A program made the translations under genes and the position numbers. A stretch of DNA of 64,000 nucleotides, taken from NCBI RefSeq assembly GCF_023343835.1, contig NC_064437.1:23845001-23909000 (forward strand), given 5' to 3'. The notes beneath the pieces are model-generated. The model did not search any database. It was not told the DNA's origin and was given only the letters and a program-made list of their open reading frames with translations. The DNA is from Lagopus muta. Taxonomy: Eukaryota; Chordata; Aves; Galliformes; Phasianidae. Of this stretch, positions 10,447-23,604 are shown piece by piece. Every line of letters starts with the position of its first letter. Within the stretch, counting starts at the first letter, position 1.

Positions 10447-11799
10447 CGGGTGAGGAAACTGAGCTGGAGCCCTCTGTCCTCAGCCAGATGTCTGCACTTC
10501 TGTCTTCATCATGTGGATGGGCAATGAATATTCTATGAGAAATGAGAGTGCTTGTGAGCATCCCTCTCCCTTGCTCAATAAAGAAATCTGATGGTTGTCA
10601 AAACACAGACCCTCATTCCTCCAAGCTCTTTTTGAGCAGCACCATCAGAGTGCTGAGGTGATTAAAGCCCTGCTCAGCCCTGCCATAGGAAGAGGAGGAG
10701 CACCCAGCTAGCTCCTGCAAAGACAGCAGCTCCAACCCGAGGCAGTGTTACCTGGTTTGTGGCCAATCAAGTAGAAATCAACCATTCCTGTCCACATAGC
10801 TACATCATGCCGTTAAACAGCCAAAGCCTCTTCCCTTACATGTCTCAGAGGGAGATGAATTCCATATGGCTTGCAGAGAGAGCATGGACTAGGGTGGAAG
10901 GAAGGACAGAAACAGCATTTCTCCAGGACAGAAGACAATGGAAACATTTCCACTGATTCCAATAGGTTCTGAATTGGCGGCTGCAACCAATTTGCCTTCT
11001 AAATGGACTTCCATATGCCTAAAAAGTCCCACAAGCACTGGAATTTGTTACAGAACAAACCTGTGCTTTATTACTCTGCTCCTTGACTCCAAGCATTTCT
11101 CCCTTTACATTCCTTGGTCGGCCATTGCTGGGGTTCACTTTTGAGAAAGATATCAACATTTACAGCAAACATTTTCCATGAGACAGAGACAAGTGTCCCT
11201 CTCTGTCCCCAGCATATTCCATTTTCCCCTTCTCCACAAAGAGCTGAAATTTTATTTTGCCCTCTTTGTGACTGGCACCTTTAATGGCTTTTCTATTTTC
11301 TTCTTTCATCATATAACAAAACATTGGCTGGAGTAGACCTTTCATCAAAATCAGTTTTGTAAGGAAAGAGAGTCACTTCCCATAACATCTGTACTACATG
11401 CTATGCTTACAGAGATTTAGGAGCCTGTGTACCATTTTCAAAAGCAGTCTAGGCACTAAATGGGGCATAGGCACAAATAGTTTCCTATCTTTATCCCAGT
11501 AACATCAACAAAGGTTCAGCACTTAGATACTCTTTGTCTTATCCTGAGGATTCAAAGAAAGCCAGGCTTTCTACAGTGCATTGAAAACAGGGCTTAAGAT
11601 CAATTGAATTTCTAAAACCTAACAGAATTTTTAGAACTTTCTCCTAATACTATATGGAAATGGCCAAAACAATCACAGTCTTCAAAATCGTCTACCAAGT
11701 GAAAATAATTTCTATGGCCTTGCGAGAATGAAAAACCAGGAAGACAGTTTCAAAGCAGCTCCTCCAAGGAACATCCCATCCCTAAGGCACCATTTAATC
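10447..11799. other. Intergenic sequence, no gene seen
   Basis: This is ordinary unique sequence between the CR1 fragment and the next AT-rich block. Only short chance frames occur. No RNA gene or recognised repeat was seen. Confidence 0.6.
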
Positions 11800-12800
11800 C
11801 ATAACTTTAAGGAGCTTTTAAATTTTCAGAGTATTTTTTTCATCAATTTAGCTTAAGTGTGTTGTTTCAATACGAAATCTCAAACGCTTGGATTTCTTCT
11901 TCCTTTCCTTGAAGCTGATACGAATTCACAATCATTTTCCAGCTGACCTCAAGCACAATCTCCAGCAGATGAATAATCTGCCTAAAAAAAAAAAGAAGGC
12001 AATTGTCCTGTTTTAAGAATGAGGAAAAAAACTCATCTGTGATTACAAGGGCTCAGACTGAATGATGATTGAGTATTTGCCCCGATGATAGAGAACGAGC
12101 AATAAATTTTGCTTGCTACTTTACATATATATTTATACGTATCTGAAATATATACACACGCACATGCACACAGCTCTTTCCTCCCAACATGAATGTTTTC
12201 AACACAGAAGAAGTAAAGAGAAGAGATTTAGTGCTGATTAGAACAAAAGTCGCACTGTACCTTACAGATTTCAGCATGTCTCATTAAAACCGGGCTTGAA
12301 ATATACATATCCTTTAATAAATAAAGCTTAAGGTACATAAACACTGCAGCGGATATAAATTATTTTAACCAAAGTATGTAGGGGAAAAAAAAAAAAAAAT
12401 TACTGGAACACCACGATCCAGAGCATTTTACAGTAAATTGGACTTCATCAGCGGTTTTGCATTTTTATTTGATTTTGGAGTTCCTCCACTAAAGCTGTAA
12501 GTTTTGTAGAGTTTATTTCACACCTTGTAATTTAAAACGTTACACTCCATCGAAATGCCTCTCCAAAAAAATAATAAAATTAAAAAAAAAGGACCCGAGT
12601 AATTAACGTTTTCGGGCTGAACGTTCGTTATATCCCACTAGTGTGAAAATTCATAAAAATAAGACGTGGGATTAGGAGCTTAGCAGCCTCACACATTTGC
12701 AGAGCTGCTGCATTGGCAGATCCCCCTCTGCCCTTTCAGAGCAGAGCGCTCTGCTGGCTGCGCGCGGTTGTTTGGTTGGATCATCGCGGCCATCATTATG
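11800..12800. promoter_or_regulatory. Candidate conserved noncoding element D upstream of PRRX1
   Basis: About 1 kb of AT-rich, largely repeat-free sequence carries CAATAAATTTTGC, TTTATACG, GATATAAATTATTTT, TAATTA (12600-12605) and ACGTTACACTCC. Its 3' end is slightly CpG-enriched (12760-12800: CGCGCGG, CATCGCGGCC). It lies 8.7-9.7 kb upstream of the PRRX1 start and is the largest enhancer-like block between the two genes. A limb enhancer upstream of mouse Prrx1 is well known; whether this is its avian counterpart is untested. Confidence 0.35.
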
Positions 12801-13472
12801 GAGTGCCTGAAAGGAAACCTCACGTCTTGTGCTCCTTTTTGTTCTTGGAAGCGGATCGATAGAAGGGGATGGGGCTATTTCAGCCCTTGCTCTTGTACTT
12901 TCTTTGTTTGGTGTCAGGATGTGCATGAACTCCTGATGGAGACAATGGGAATTTTGGCTACGCGCAGCAAGGGGACTCAGGATCCCCTTGGAAAGGAAGC
13001 AGGGCTGGGACTTTGATTACCCAGAGCTGAATTGCCTCCTTCATAAGGATGGCCTGGGTTCTCCTCCCTGGTTCCAAGGAGGTGGAACAGCTCCGGGCTC
13101 AGTCACAGGCTCTGTTCTGCTCTCAACAGATTCACAGATACAACGGGTGAATTTGTGCAGTAACTTTGACCAGAGCTTCACTTTGGAGGGACATAAACCA
13201 TTCCCAAAGTTGGGTTGAATCGGACAAACACCTTTTGCCAAAAAAACAAACAAAACCAACAACCCTAATACAGGAGGCTCTTTTTTAAACTTCAAAACAT
13301 TTCATTCCAAAGTGTTTTCAAAGGAAAGAGGTTGACTTCATGTAGGTGTTTCTGAAACGAGCCTTTTGGAGGTTTTATTGAAAAACCTGACTCTAGAAAA
13401 AAAAAGTAACTGTAAAACAGAACATTGCGTTTCAGATCAAACACCATGTCCTAGATTGACTCACTATTCCTG

Positions 13473-13505
<33 letters not shown>

Positions 13506-16184
13506 CTTTCTTCATGTCTATGTTGGTTTGAAACAAAGTGAATTGCTTCTTTCCCTTGTCCTTCCCCCCAAGTATCTGAACATGACCATGGTACAAAGCA
13601 TCTTTCATCCACTGAAGTTGCAATCATTCACTCCAGGACATGGCAAGCCAGAAACATTAAGGAGTAGATGAACACATCTCTCCCTGCAGCTCTGGTTATT
13701 CAGTTTTCTTCTAAAGTCAGCAATTGCTATTGTGCAGAAGCCTGTTCCAGATCTGAGTTAATCATTCCTCAATAGCAATGGTGAGAACTTCCAGCCCAAG
13801 ATCAAGCCATACTCTGTGCTTTCCAACTTCCACTCATAGAGATCTGAAGTGAGGAGAATGAAATCGGCAACAGAACATACTCTTGGGCAGAGGAAATGAC
13901 TGCACATTGCTGTTGTCATCATGGCACGTGGCTGTGTGAAGCAAAAACTTTGTCCAAGAGATCGACTACAGCATCTGCCCTGGGAATGAAGTTGTCAGCA
14001 GCAGCTGGGAGAAACGCTTTTGGCATTCAAGTATTTTGCCGCTTTCTGATGCTTAAGGTCATATTCAGATTACCTTTCTGCCAACTGGTTTCTGGTTGTA
14101 AGATCACCCACACAGGGAAGGGCTTTTTGAGAAGATCTCAAAAGAATCTCCAAACTCGATCTGGAGACTGTCTTGCAACTCTAGAGGGCTGTTCTGCACT
14201 TAGAGCAAAGCACCTCTGCAGTAAAGGATGAGTGGCTGCTAAGCAAGCATCAGGGCATCTCAGATGGGTGGAAACCAGGAGATCTCTCAGAAAAGTTACC
14301 CTTCAGCTTGATGGAGAAATCTGTCATCACGTACTCTGGCTGGCAAAGAAGTGATAATATCACAGCTTTGGGACATGGAGCGGTTCTCTCAAATTTAAAT
14401 CAGATGGAGAGAGAGACAACTTGTTTTCAAAAGTAGCTTGACTCTCTGCAAGGACGATGAGTCTTCTCATTTTTTTGTAGTTGCAAATCAAGCATGCTTA
14501 ATGGTTTGAACATAACACTGAACAACCAGCATACTTTCATTATGAACGTTTGGTGCATTGCAGCTCTGTGCACCCATGAGCACGACAATGAGGAAACCTG
14601 GTGCTGTCGTCCATGCGTGTGTGCAATGATTCAGAGCTCTACTTGCTCTGAAGCTATCTGCATGAGTTGACGCACAAGCATGAAGATGAGTCACAGATGG
14701 CTTGATCAGTGCTGGAAACTCAGTGCAGATCTGAATGGGTTTTGGATGCTTCCCACCATGCATGCTTCGCTTTCTGCCTCACTGCAGAGCCTGCTGTGCA
14801 AATGCTCTAAAGGTTAACATGGAGAAATGGTTGTGCTTTGGAGAAGAGAAAGAACTGTTCTCTTCAAACTCAGTTAATGGGGCAAGAAGACTCAGGTTTA
14901 AATTGAAGCAACGCAGATTCAAGTTAGACTTTGAGGTAAACTGCTCAAAGACACATTTTCCATCACCACAGTTGGACAGTTATCTGACAGGAAGAATGGA
15001 TGTACATGTGGTTATCAGCTAGAGGACATCTGAAGATCTTTTCCTGACTTTGTGATTCTACAACAGGAGGTCACCCTACTTGGCACCTCAATCTTGCCTG
15101 GCATTGAAGGTGCACCCTGAGAAAACATAGTCTACCAGTCAAGTGCACACACGGCGATTACTGAAGGAGCAATCTAAGAAATCACTGTAACACTAATGCA
15201 ATCAGAATTCACATTTCTTCATGGAAGCACCCCCATAAGTGGCACGTATAACAACTACACAAGACACAAGGAAGTTTTATTTGATGGCACCCAGGAGAGG
15301 ATTAAAACTGCTGTGAATTTATGCAGCAAACACTGATGCAGTATATACCCCTCTGCCTCACCAAATTTATCCTCTGACTTGTTAGGGGGTAACTTCAGTC
15401 TAACAGAATTTATGCCAGATGGGATATCGTATGTCTTCCGGCAGTCAATGTACAAGATGAAGCCAATATAAATACTGTGTAGCATGTTCTAGCTAATTCA
15501 ACACAAAGCAACAGTGTGCACACACCTGATCTGGATCATATTTGTCCTGTCAGGTAATTTTATAAGACATGGAATGAGTGTTAATGATGTGGGAATCCTA
15601 ACCCCATCTATCGCCCTCTCAGATGCTTGGCTGACAAGCCTCCACCCAGTGTTTCCTGCTTAAAAAAAAAATAAAGAACAACAAACCTCATGCCAGTTGA
15701 AGCTCACATGCACCCTTCACAGATAGTAATGAAGTCCCAAGAAGTTATTCCTGATGAATTTTCCCACTCTCAAGCAATCAAACTGTATGTTCAAACCTAA
15801 TTCCTAGGGAAAGGGATTTATGCCTTTTGGCAGAGACGCACGAAACAACACTGATGCTCAGCATCATTACATAGAACTATATAATAGAATAGTCCCAGCC
15901 AACAGCACTGAGCAGCAGATGAGCCCTTGCTCTTGGACTCACACAAAGGCAAAGCTGTTGCATGCCTGTAACCCAGCTAGAGAGCAGCACTGAATTCCCC
16001 TGTCCTTCAGAATGGATGTTGTACCTTACCCAAAACACCTCAACAGTCCTGGCATGCATAAGAAGCCAAGCCCAATTCTCCTCCCTCTCCAACCCACGTC
16101 CCCAGTTCTGTGAGATGTTTGTCCCTGCATTTCACCTCTCTGCTGTGCCCTCATTCTCCGGTGAGGGAAAAAGCCCTAAGTGGA
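12801..16184. other. Intergenic sequence, no gene seen
   Basis: Unique sequence with a T32 homopolymer at 13474-13505 and short chance frames. No exon with splice signals and protein similarity was recognised. Confidence 0.6.
13474..13505. repeat. T32 homopolymer
   Basis: A run of 32 T bases, the longest homopolymer in the window. It would read as a poly(A) on the minus strand, but no retrocopy body is recognisable next to it. Confidence 0.95.
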
Positions 16185-16357
16185 TGAAGGGAAACCAGGG
16201 TGCAAGAGACCCTGAGAAAATTTCCCTAGAGATATTCAAGGTCAGGCTGCAAAATGCCTTGGGCAACCTGATCTAGCTGTGGTGTCTCCGTTCATTGCAG
16301 CAGAGTTTATCTAGATGGCTTTCAGAGGTCCCTTCAAACTCTAAGGGTTCTATGATA
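16185..16357 (+). mobile_element. CR1 LINE 3'-region fragment
   Basis: CR1 consensus phrases are recognisable though diverged: TAGAGATATTCAAGGTCAGG, GGGCAACCTGATCTAGC, and the tail GAGGTCCCTTCAAACTCTAA followed by GGTTCTATGAT. It is a 5'-truncated sense copy, older than the 50 kb cluster judging by its mismatches. Confidence 0.85.
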
Positions 16358-19300
16358 AAATCTCTCAACTTGAGGTTAGATGACATTGAAAGAGTGAAGA
16401 GGAAAGGAAAAATTAGAGCATGAGGACTTCTCAGCCTTACCTTATGTTGCTGATAGCAAGGCTACACCTAAAGAAATGACTTGTTTCTTCTGGTTGGAGT
16501 GACTACAGAGGATCAAGTAACAGGCTTCCATCTGGGCTTTGCCAATGACTGCTTCAGCACTGATGATAAGAAGCAACCTCATTAGAAAATGAGGAGGCAC
16601 AAACTTAGCAGAGGAGTCTGGGCAGCTATTGCCAGTGTCTCTCTTCTATCTTCATAGATTTATAACTATAATAGGTGGGAAAAGGAAAGTGAAGAAACCC
16701 AAAAGGTGAAGAAAACCCATCAGTTGTTCTTCAGGTCCAAAAGAGAAGCAGGAATCTTCAAGGCCAAGCAGGAGTGGGAAACAAAAGCTCTGAGTTGAAT
16801 TAGTCATAAACAAATCCGTCCTGTAAGAGAAGCCAAATTTCTACCTTGCATGGATTCCTGGTGCTCTGGTGTGCAGCTGAGCCCCTGCAGTCCACAGGCT
16901 GGATGTTTTAGTGCCTAGCTCTTTTTAACTGGCACATGTTAAGAGCTTTGAATTAACAGGTGCATAAAAACTGTCAAAAAACACTTAGCTCTCAAGACAG
17001 TCTGTCGGTTGTATTAAAAATATGGTTTTTATGTAACCACATTCTCTCAACACTTGCTGGGTATTACAGCATGGGAAAGTCACTTGCCCTTTTCAAATGA
17101 AAGTAGCAATCTTTACACTCTCCCACTGAAGAAGAAAAAGGAGGGAAAAAAAAAATAGAGAGAGAGAGAGAGAGAGGAAAAGCCTACAATTCCTCTGATC
17201 TTGTAAGGGAATTTCCACCTTTGGTGGGGACAGCAAGAGATTTCTTCCAGTAAAATAGGACTGGCCTAAAGATCCAGAGTAGAAGTAAGCATCCCAGAAG
17301 GTCAAAAAGCCAGTGCCTCGTAGCCTTACTGAGCTGGGACTGGGGTACTTCTGACAACTGAATGGAGGATGTCTCACTCTCTGTCTGAGGAGATGTTATC
17401 TGCTAAAATCAAATAAACAACAAAGATAACAGTGGCTCAGAGCTGAAAAAACAACAAACCCGAAAAACAACACTACTTGTGCCCAAGTTTCAAAGAGGTT
17501 TTGAAATGGTTTTAGTTCTCATTCTCTCCTTAGTCGCCAGTTCTGAATATCTGGGATCCCCAAAACAAAAGCATCAGGTTTCCAGAGTAGAGACACTTGT
17601 AAGATACAGGTCTAGAGAATTTACAGAACTCTCGAAAGCATTTGTGAAATCACTTCCCTTTTAAATATGTGGCAAATATATTAAAGTGGGCTTTGGATTA
17701 AAGTTTTATTGCCTCTTGATAAAAGCCATTTGCACCTTTGATGTGTTTGTGGATGGCAGCCATCCCAAATGCCTTCTCCAGGCCTCACCCCCATCAGGAA
17801 GTCTCCTCTTGGCTCTCTCCGGGGTTGCCCAGATGGGTTATCATCTGTCACCTCTCCAGAGGTAACCAACTCAAAACAGCCTCCTCTGGGGTCACAGATA
17901 TGGGAAGCGAGAGGAAAGATTTCTGAGAGCAAGGGTGTAACAGTGAAAAACAGGTAGCCTGAAAGCCTGGGAGTGGGAAGAACAGTGGGAATCTGGGCTG
18001 CTGAAGCTGCCTCTGAGTTTAATTCTATTGAGTATTAATTCTGTGAATCAAAGTACTTGCAGTACCACCATGCACTCACTCACCTTCTGCTCAGATCTGG
18101 TTAGATGCCTAGCTTGCAGGACAGACGGATCCAGAAAGTTTCTCAGCAGCTGCTGGAAAGAGAAAGCAAAGCAGGTTGAAGGAGAAAACCTGGTGGATTG
18201 GGAAGGTTTGAGTAATAAAAAACTCCAGCGTTGTGAGCAGTATGGACAGAGGAGACAGACTAGGCACTGAAAAGCAAAACTTGATTCCCCTGTACGAAAA
18301 GTAGATTTAGCTTTGTGGACGCCAAGGCCAGAAGGAAGCATCATAAGTGTCCAAGCATGATATCCTGCAAATTCCAAGTCAAAGAAATCATCCTCCTATA
18401 GCTTCTCAGGTTCTGAAAGGGAGAGCATCACCCCCAAAAGACTCCCAGAGGGTCTGTGTCATTGACAATACCAGATTGCTGAGCAAGGCCAGGAGTAAGA
18501 GCCTGCCTGCTTGGCAGTGCTGGCTTTCTGCAGACCTGGTTAGCATCAGCGAGGCTGACGGACACTCCACAGTAGTTAAGAGGGGATGCAGTAGGATGTC
18601 ACGAAGAAAAGTACATGGCTAAATATTTTGATTTGAGGAGTGCAGAAAAGAAAACACGTGGTATTTTAGCAGACATTAAAGAAAAAAAAAGATCTGGATG
18701 CAAGAAGAAAATCCTGCAGAGAACCAGGCCTGACTTTTTAAACAGCTGCAAGATGTTCTTCTTGGAGAATCAGAGAAGCATGCTAGAAAAATGTTGGAAT
18801 GGACCTAGTTCTTTATGAGCACATCCTTATGCCAAACAATATTATCTTCTTTGCCATGAAACTAAGCACCAAGATGTGGGACCAGCTGCAGCTCATGTGA
18901 TAGTGAAGACAGAGACACAACCTCTAGGACACCACCAGCATGGAACTTGCACAATCAGCAATAAGAGTCAGCAGTTAAGCAGCTACAGAACTCACCAAAA
19001 CGTGATGCGGGGATTCGGGTATTACTGAGAAACCTAATCCAGATCCAAATTGGAAAACTTTTAAAAAAAGATGATGTCTGAATTCTATTAACCCATCCTT
19101 AGGAGAGAAGAGCTGTCTGTACTGGAAAAGCCATTCCAGCCTACAAAGGCATGACTGTTTCACTCTAGCTCATGTTGCAAACACTGAGAATACTGAGCAC
19201 AGGCTCACAGCAGGGGTCTGCAGAGAGCTTACAGAGCTTGTTGCCCAAACTGACAATCTGGGGGACAGCCAGCTTGTGACTCTTCAGTCATACTGTATGC

Positions 19301-20320
19301 AGCCAAACATTTCTAGTTGGGTACCCCTTGCTGGGCTGATGGCTCATCACCTCCTGGGGATGGATAGCCCAAGGGGTTACACTTCTTGCACAGTGGGAAA
19401 AAGAAAAAAGAAAAAAAAAGGGGGGGCAGGCTCAGGTATCTGCAGGATACCTAGCTCCATGTCTTGGAGGAATCATACCAACAGCAAGCTGCTGTTACCC
19501 CCTGCCTAGGCTCTCCAAAACATCCACAGATCAGAGCAAAGACCCATTGCTGCTCACTGAGGAAAAATGCTAGAGAGACACTCAAAGGGTCAGATTCAGC
19601 ACTGATGACATGAGAGAACTGCACCAGACAATCTGGTTCAATATTCAGCTATCTCTGCACATCCTCTCCCCCACTCTGCAAGATGCAAGATACTGAAGAG
19701 GTATCTTCAGTACCTTAGCACTGCAGCTCTCACAGTGGATTTTTTTATATCCACTCCAATGGGATTTCAAGGCACAAAACAAGTCCTAGGGTTTAATTGT
19801 TTTCTGTGAGGAAACTCCAAGTGTTTCCATGGATGCCTGCTCAGAGGGATCCCAGCACTCCACCCAAGCAGGGCTGAAATGTGCCAGCAGAGCACCCATC
19901 CCCTTTCCATTATCCATCAATCTCTGGAAAGCAGCACAGTTCTTCCACGGTGTAGGCCTGGAAAGGGAGTTATGGCTTGGAGAGCACAAAGTGCTTTCCA
20001 GTTCTGGGTATCACTCTGAAAGGCATCTCTGCTGCTGTTACATTTTCTGTGCTTGTGCCTCCAATCATTGTTTCCTACTCAACAGGACAGTGCCTCCCCT
20101 CTCTGAAGGATGACGCCACACAGATCTCACTAAGACCAATTTCTCCTAGTTATCACCTCTCACACACAAGTGCCAGGTATAAGAACCAGCACAGACACTA
20201 AAACCCACTGCTTGGCTCTGGCAGCGTGGAAAAATAAAATCACCAGCAGATCGGCCAAATAACCAGGTGGGAGCAGTAAGGACAGAGGCAGGAGAGACAA
20301 GGTACTAAACCTGCCCAATG
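16358..20320. other. Intergenic sequence, no gene seen
   Basis: A GA dinucleotide run lies at about 17156-17176 and a G/A-rich patch at 19400-19426. Otherwise this is unique sequence with only chance frames. A stretch at about 18400-18950 feels like old interspersed-repeat sequence, but I could not name a family. Confidence 0.55.
17156..17176. repeat. (AG)n microsatellite
   Basis: About ten AG units directly follow an A-rich stretch. The Leu/Ser/Phe-rich minus-strand frame across it is a by-product. Confidence 0.9.
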
Positions 20321-20324
20321 CTCC

Positions 20325-20480
20325 CAAGCGCCTCGTTATATTGATTTATGTTTAGCTAATTGAGAAAATGACTCTAACTACACAATCCAGGCCCTAATTC
20401 AGAAAGGCCCAAGCTTTTTAGTGTCTCTACCTGCATCTTAAAAGGCATGATTTAAACCCTGCAACTAACAGGCTGCCAAA
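20325..20480. promoter_or_regulatory. Candidate conserved noncoding element E
   Basis: AT-rich sequence contains GATTTATG, GCTAATTGAG (TAATTG at 20357-20362) and CATGATTTAAAC, sitting between sequences of more ordinary composition. It lies about 17 kb upstream of PRRX1 and 3 kb beyond the GORAB polyadenylation site. Weak evidence. Confidence 0.22.
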
Positions 20481-23400
20481 GGCAAGGATTTGAAGGATCT
20501 GATGTTCTGTCATGCCGAGGGGGTGAGTCTTGGCTAACCTCTCTTGTTACTTGGTCTTTCCCCACTGACGTACAGGTTCGCTGCTGGGACGTAAATCAGG
20601 GTAAATGATGAAGGAAACCAGTCTCGTGCCCCATCAAAGGAGCCAACACTCGCTTTAATAGGACCATGCAGACAGGCCTAAATAGGGCACTTAACAAGCA
20701 TGTGGTTTCCATTATACCAGCCCACATCTCTACTCCCTGCCTGCATTGCCACTGGCAAAAGCCTTTGTCCCTTGTACCCACACCTGCCTATATGCACAGA
20801 GTTAGAAAAGGGACTGTGATACAATACCAAAGTGTCAAACATACAATTTCTGGGCTGAATCAGGCCAGCATAAAAAATTTATCTAGCTCTCAACCACAGT
20901 ATGAACCTTTACACACAGCAATGGCATGCCTTAGAGGAGAGCACAGAAATGTCTCAGCTCGTATTATCCCAAGCCTCCATGTCTATACAGAATCAGAATC
21001 GTACTGAACTGAGACCAAGAGCTACTCACAGATCCCACACAAGGCGAGTCTGATAAAGTAACAGGTCTCAGGCTGGGACAATCCATATCATCAGGGTTTT
21101 CATTCCAGTTTGAACCTTTGTAGAGAATGGAAAGTCTAAAGATCCTACAGTCCTAAGCAAAAAACGCAAAGCAGCGGGTGCCAGCACAGAGGGCAATTTG
21201 GAAGTGCTCTACCCCTATCGCTGGATCTAGAACTTCTGAATAGGGTGACTTTCCTATCAGCAATCCCATCTAGCATGTTCTTGATACTGCTAGTCAGGAA
21301 AGGCAGTACACCAACTACTCTTGCTAGTCTATCCTAGTCTGTCCTTATTCTCTTTAGGTGGGATATGGACTCAAAGCAAAGATTTCAGAATGTTGCAGAA
21401 GGTATTAGGGAGAAACATGGCCGACTGAGAACTTAAATCTCTACCAGACAGCTATTCTAAGATGAAGCCTCTCAAGAGCTCAACTTAGCTGGTTGGATAT
21501 ACAATCAAACCGGGGACTGTCCAAGTGCTTTACACCACACACTAGATATCCATAGGAACCCTAGACTGCTGGAGTTAATGCTATTTTGTCTGAGCCGTGA
21601 CCATCTGTGCTCACTTAAACATTTCTTGATAGAGGAAGGAGCATTAATCCCAACATCCTGGCCAAACTGCAACATGAGCAATTATATTGTACTCCTTTAA
21701 CACTCTCACAGTAGCATACATTGGTGTTTTCTACTTCTTCCCGTAGTGGAAATTCTGTAGCCCAACACAGAAATGGCTGCACTGCCATAGGAGAAACCAA
21801 ATCCCCCGTGCTGAGCCCTACAGTGGTACTGTCAGATATCACTCCATTTTCCCTGCCATGGTGTTCAACCCCAGCACGTTTCACATTCAAACTTCCACCT
21901 GCACAAGCAACTGGCCCTCACTTAAAAATCTGCCTACCTGCTCTTGGCTTCATCTGAATTTTGCAGTTCTCCACTTTTCTGAAGAGGTGCAACACGCTGA
22001 GTGGACGGTGCACCTGCCTTTGATGCATTCTAACAACAGCAGAGCCAAACATAATAAAACATGTTGACCGCTACTAAGGTAGAAAAGGCCTTTGTTTGGA
22101 GAGCTTCAACTCCAACCGTTCTGTTTTCTTCAAGGAAAAAAAACAAGAAAAAAAACCCAACTCCTCTGTTGCACCAAAATCATCTCCTGGCATTTCTGAC
22201 CAGCACACATGTTGTTACAATTATGACTGGACTGCTTGGCTCCGGCATAGGGGGAATGTTAAACCGGCACACTGGCACCCATCAAAACATTTGCAAATTT
22301 CCAAAGTGGAACTGACACCATGGTAGTGGTTTATATCACACGTCAGAGAAAGGCTTCATAACTCAGATCAAACAATTTAACTCTTCGGCTTCCTGCCTAG
22401 AGAGAGCAACCAAATGCTAGGCTGCCTATTGTTATTTCATGTGGCCGCTTCATATGGCGTGCAGCCAGTTCACTTCATTTTGCAAGCTCAGAAGTTAAAT
22501 ACAGAGAGAACTGGCCAGAACTTCGATGAGAGACTAGTGAGAGAACAGAAACTGCTGATTCTAACAATAACATTTTCCCAAGAGGCAGAAACACCAGCAC
22601 TATCAGCATTGTACATGAGAATTTTCCATCTTCTAAGCCTTTCTAATGGACATAAGCTTACTCTGTTTCAGAAAACTCATCTTCCTGAGTAGTTATCAGA
22701 AATACCTTTGGATTTCCAGTTTTCCACATTTTTTGGTTTGAGGCATTCAGACAATAACCATATTGATAATAACAAGAAGATGTAATCAGTAGGTCTATTT
22801 CAACACGTTAGCATAGCAGAGACCCACAAATTATAAGCCAAAGTGTGTGCATTTGTACCTTGTAAACACCATTACAATTCAAATCTTGTCAGATGCTCCT
22901 CTTTATGCCCCTCGATGAGCTGAATATAACTGTAATGAGGAACAGACTTACCCAGTAAGACTTAGGATTCTCTCGAGGAGCAACTAGGGACAGCTGCAGA
23001 GGATGGAAACAAGAACAGTACAATTAAATTATTATTGCACTTACCAGTAACCAGCTTTGAAAACCATAATCAGGTTGCTACAAGCTGCTCTGCAATTGCA
23101 GACAGGGCAAAGGAAGTCTGTCACCATTTTTTTTTCAAAATGCAATCAAATACTTGGTTGTTAGGCCAACTTTTTTTCAGCAAAATATCAGAGAAAGAAG
23201 TCTATCAGCAACACAGCAGTGTTTCCTGTGCATCTCAAAGGTTGTTTTAGGCTTTCCCAACTTTAATCAGTCCTAATCATGAGAGTTTTCTCTAGAAATA
23301 TTTATCCTCCTTTCCCCTGTGTATGGGAGGCACCAGTAGCGATTTTTCACTGCTGTCTCAGACCACAGACAGAAGACAAAACTCCTGCCAAGTTGTATCC

Positions 23401-23560
23401 TGCCATGTCTTTGCCCCATACATTTTCATACATTGGAACGGCCTTCTTCAAGGTTTTACTTTCACACAGAGGAAACTTGCCAAGGGACGTATCTGATTCT
23501 GTCATTTATCACCTCCTGTGGAAAAACAGCCTTGGATATGGGTATTAGTATCAGATATCA
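20481..23560. other. Intergenic sequence downstream of GORAB, no gene seen
   Basis: Unique sequence with short chance frames on both strands. It lies just beyond the GORAB polyadenylation site, so read-through transcription on the minus strand is expected here. No other feature was recognised. Confidence 0.6.
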
Positions 23561-23604
23561 AAACTGAAAGCAAACACACCACGTAGAAGATGCACTGATT
23601 TATT
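23561..23604 (-). terminator. GORAB: GORAB polyadenylation site (AATAAA plus GU-rich element)
   Basis: On the minus strand a canonical AATAAA at 23604-23599 is followed 16 bases later by GTGGTGTGTTTGCTTT (about 23582-23567), a good GU/U-rich downstream element. Cleavage would fall near 23585. It is the first canonical hexamer after the GORAB stop codon, giving a 3' UTR of about 1.26 kb. Confidence 0.65.

Noticed and set aside
13474..13505. T32 run as the tail of a minus-strand processed pseudogene
   Set aside because: No gene-like body next to it on the minus strand and no flanking direct repeats seen.
18400..18960. Possible old DNA transposon or retroelement remnant
   Set aside because: Repeat-like texture, but no terminal repeats, target-site duplication or family signature I could name.
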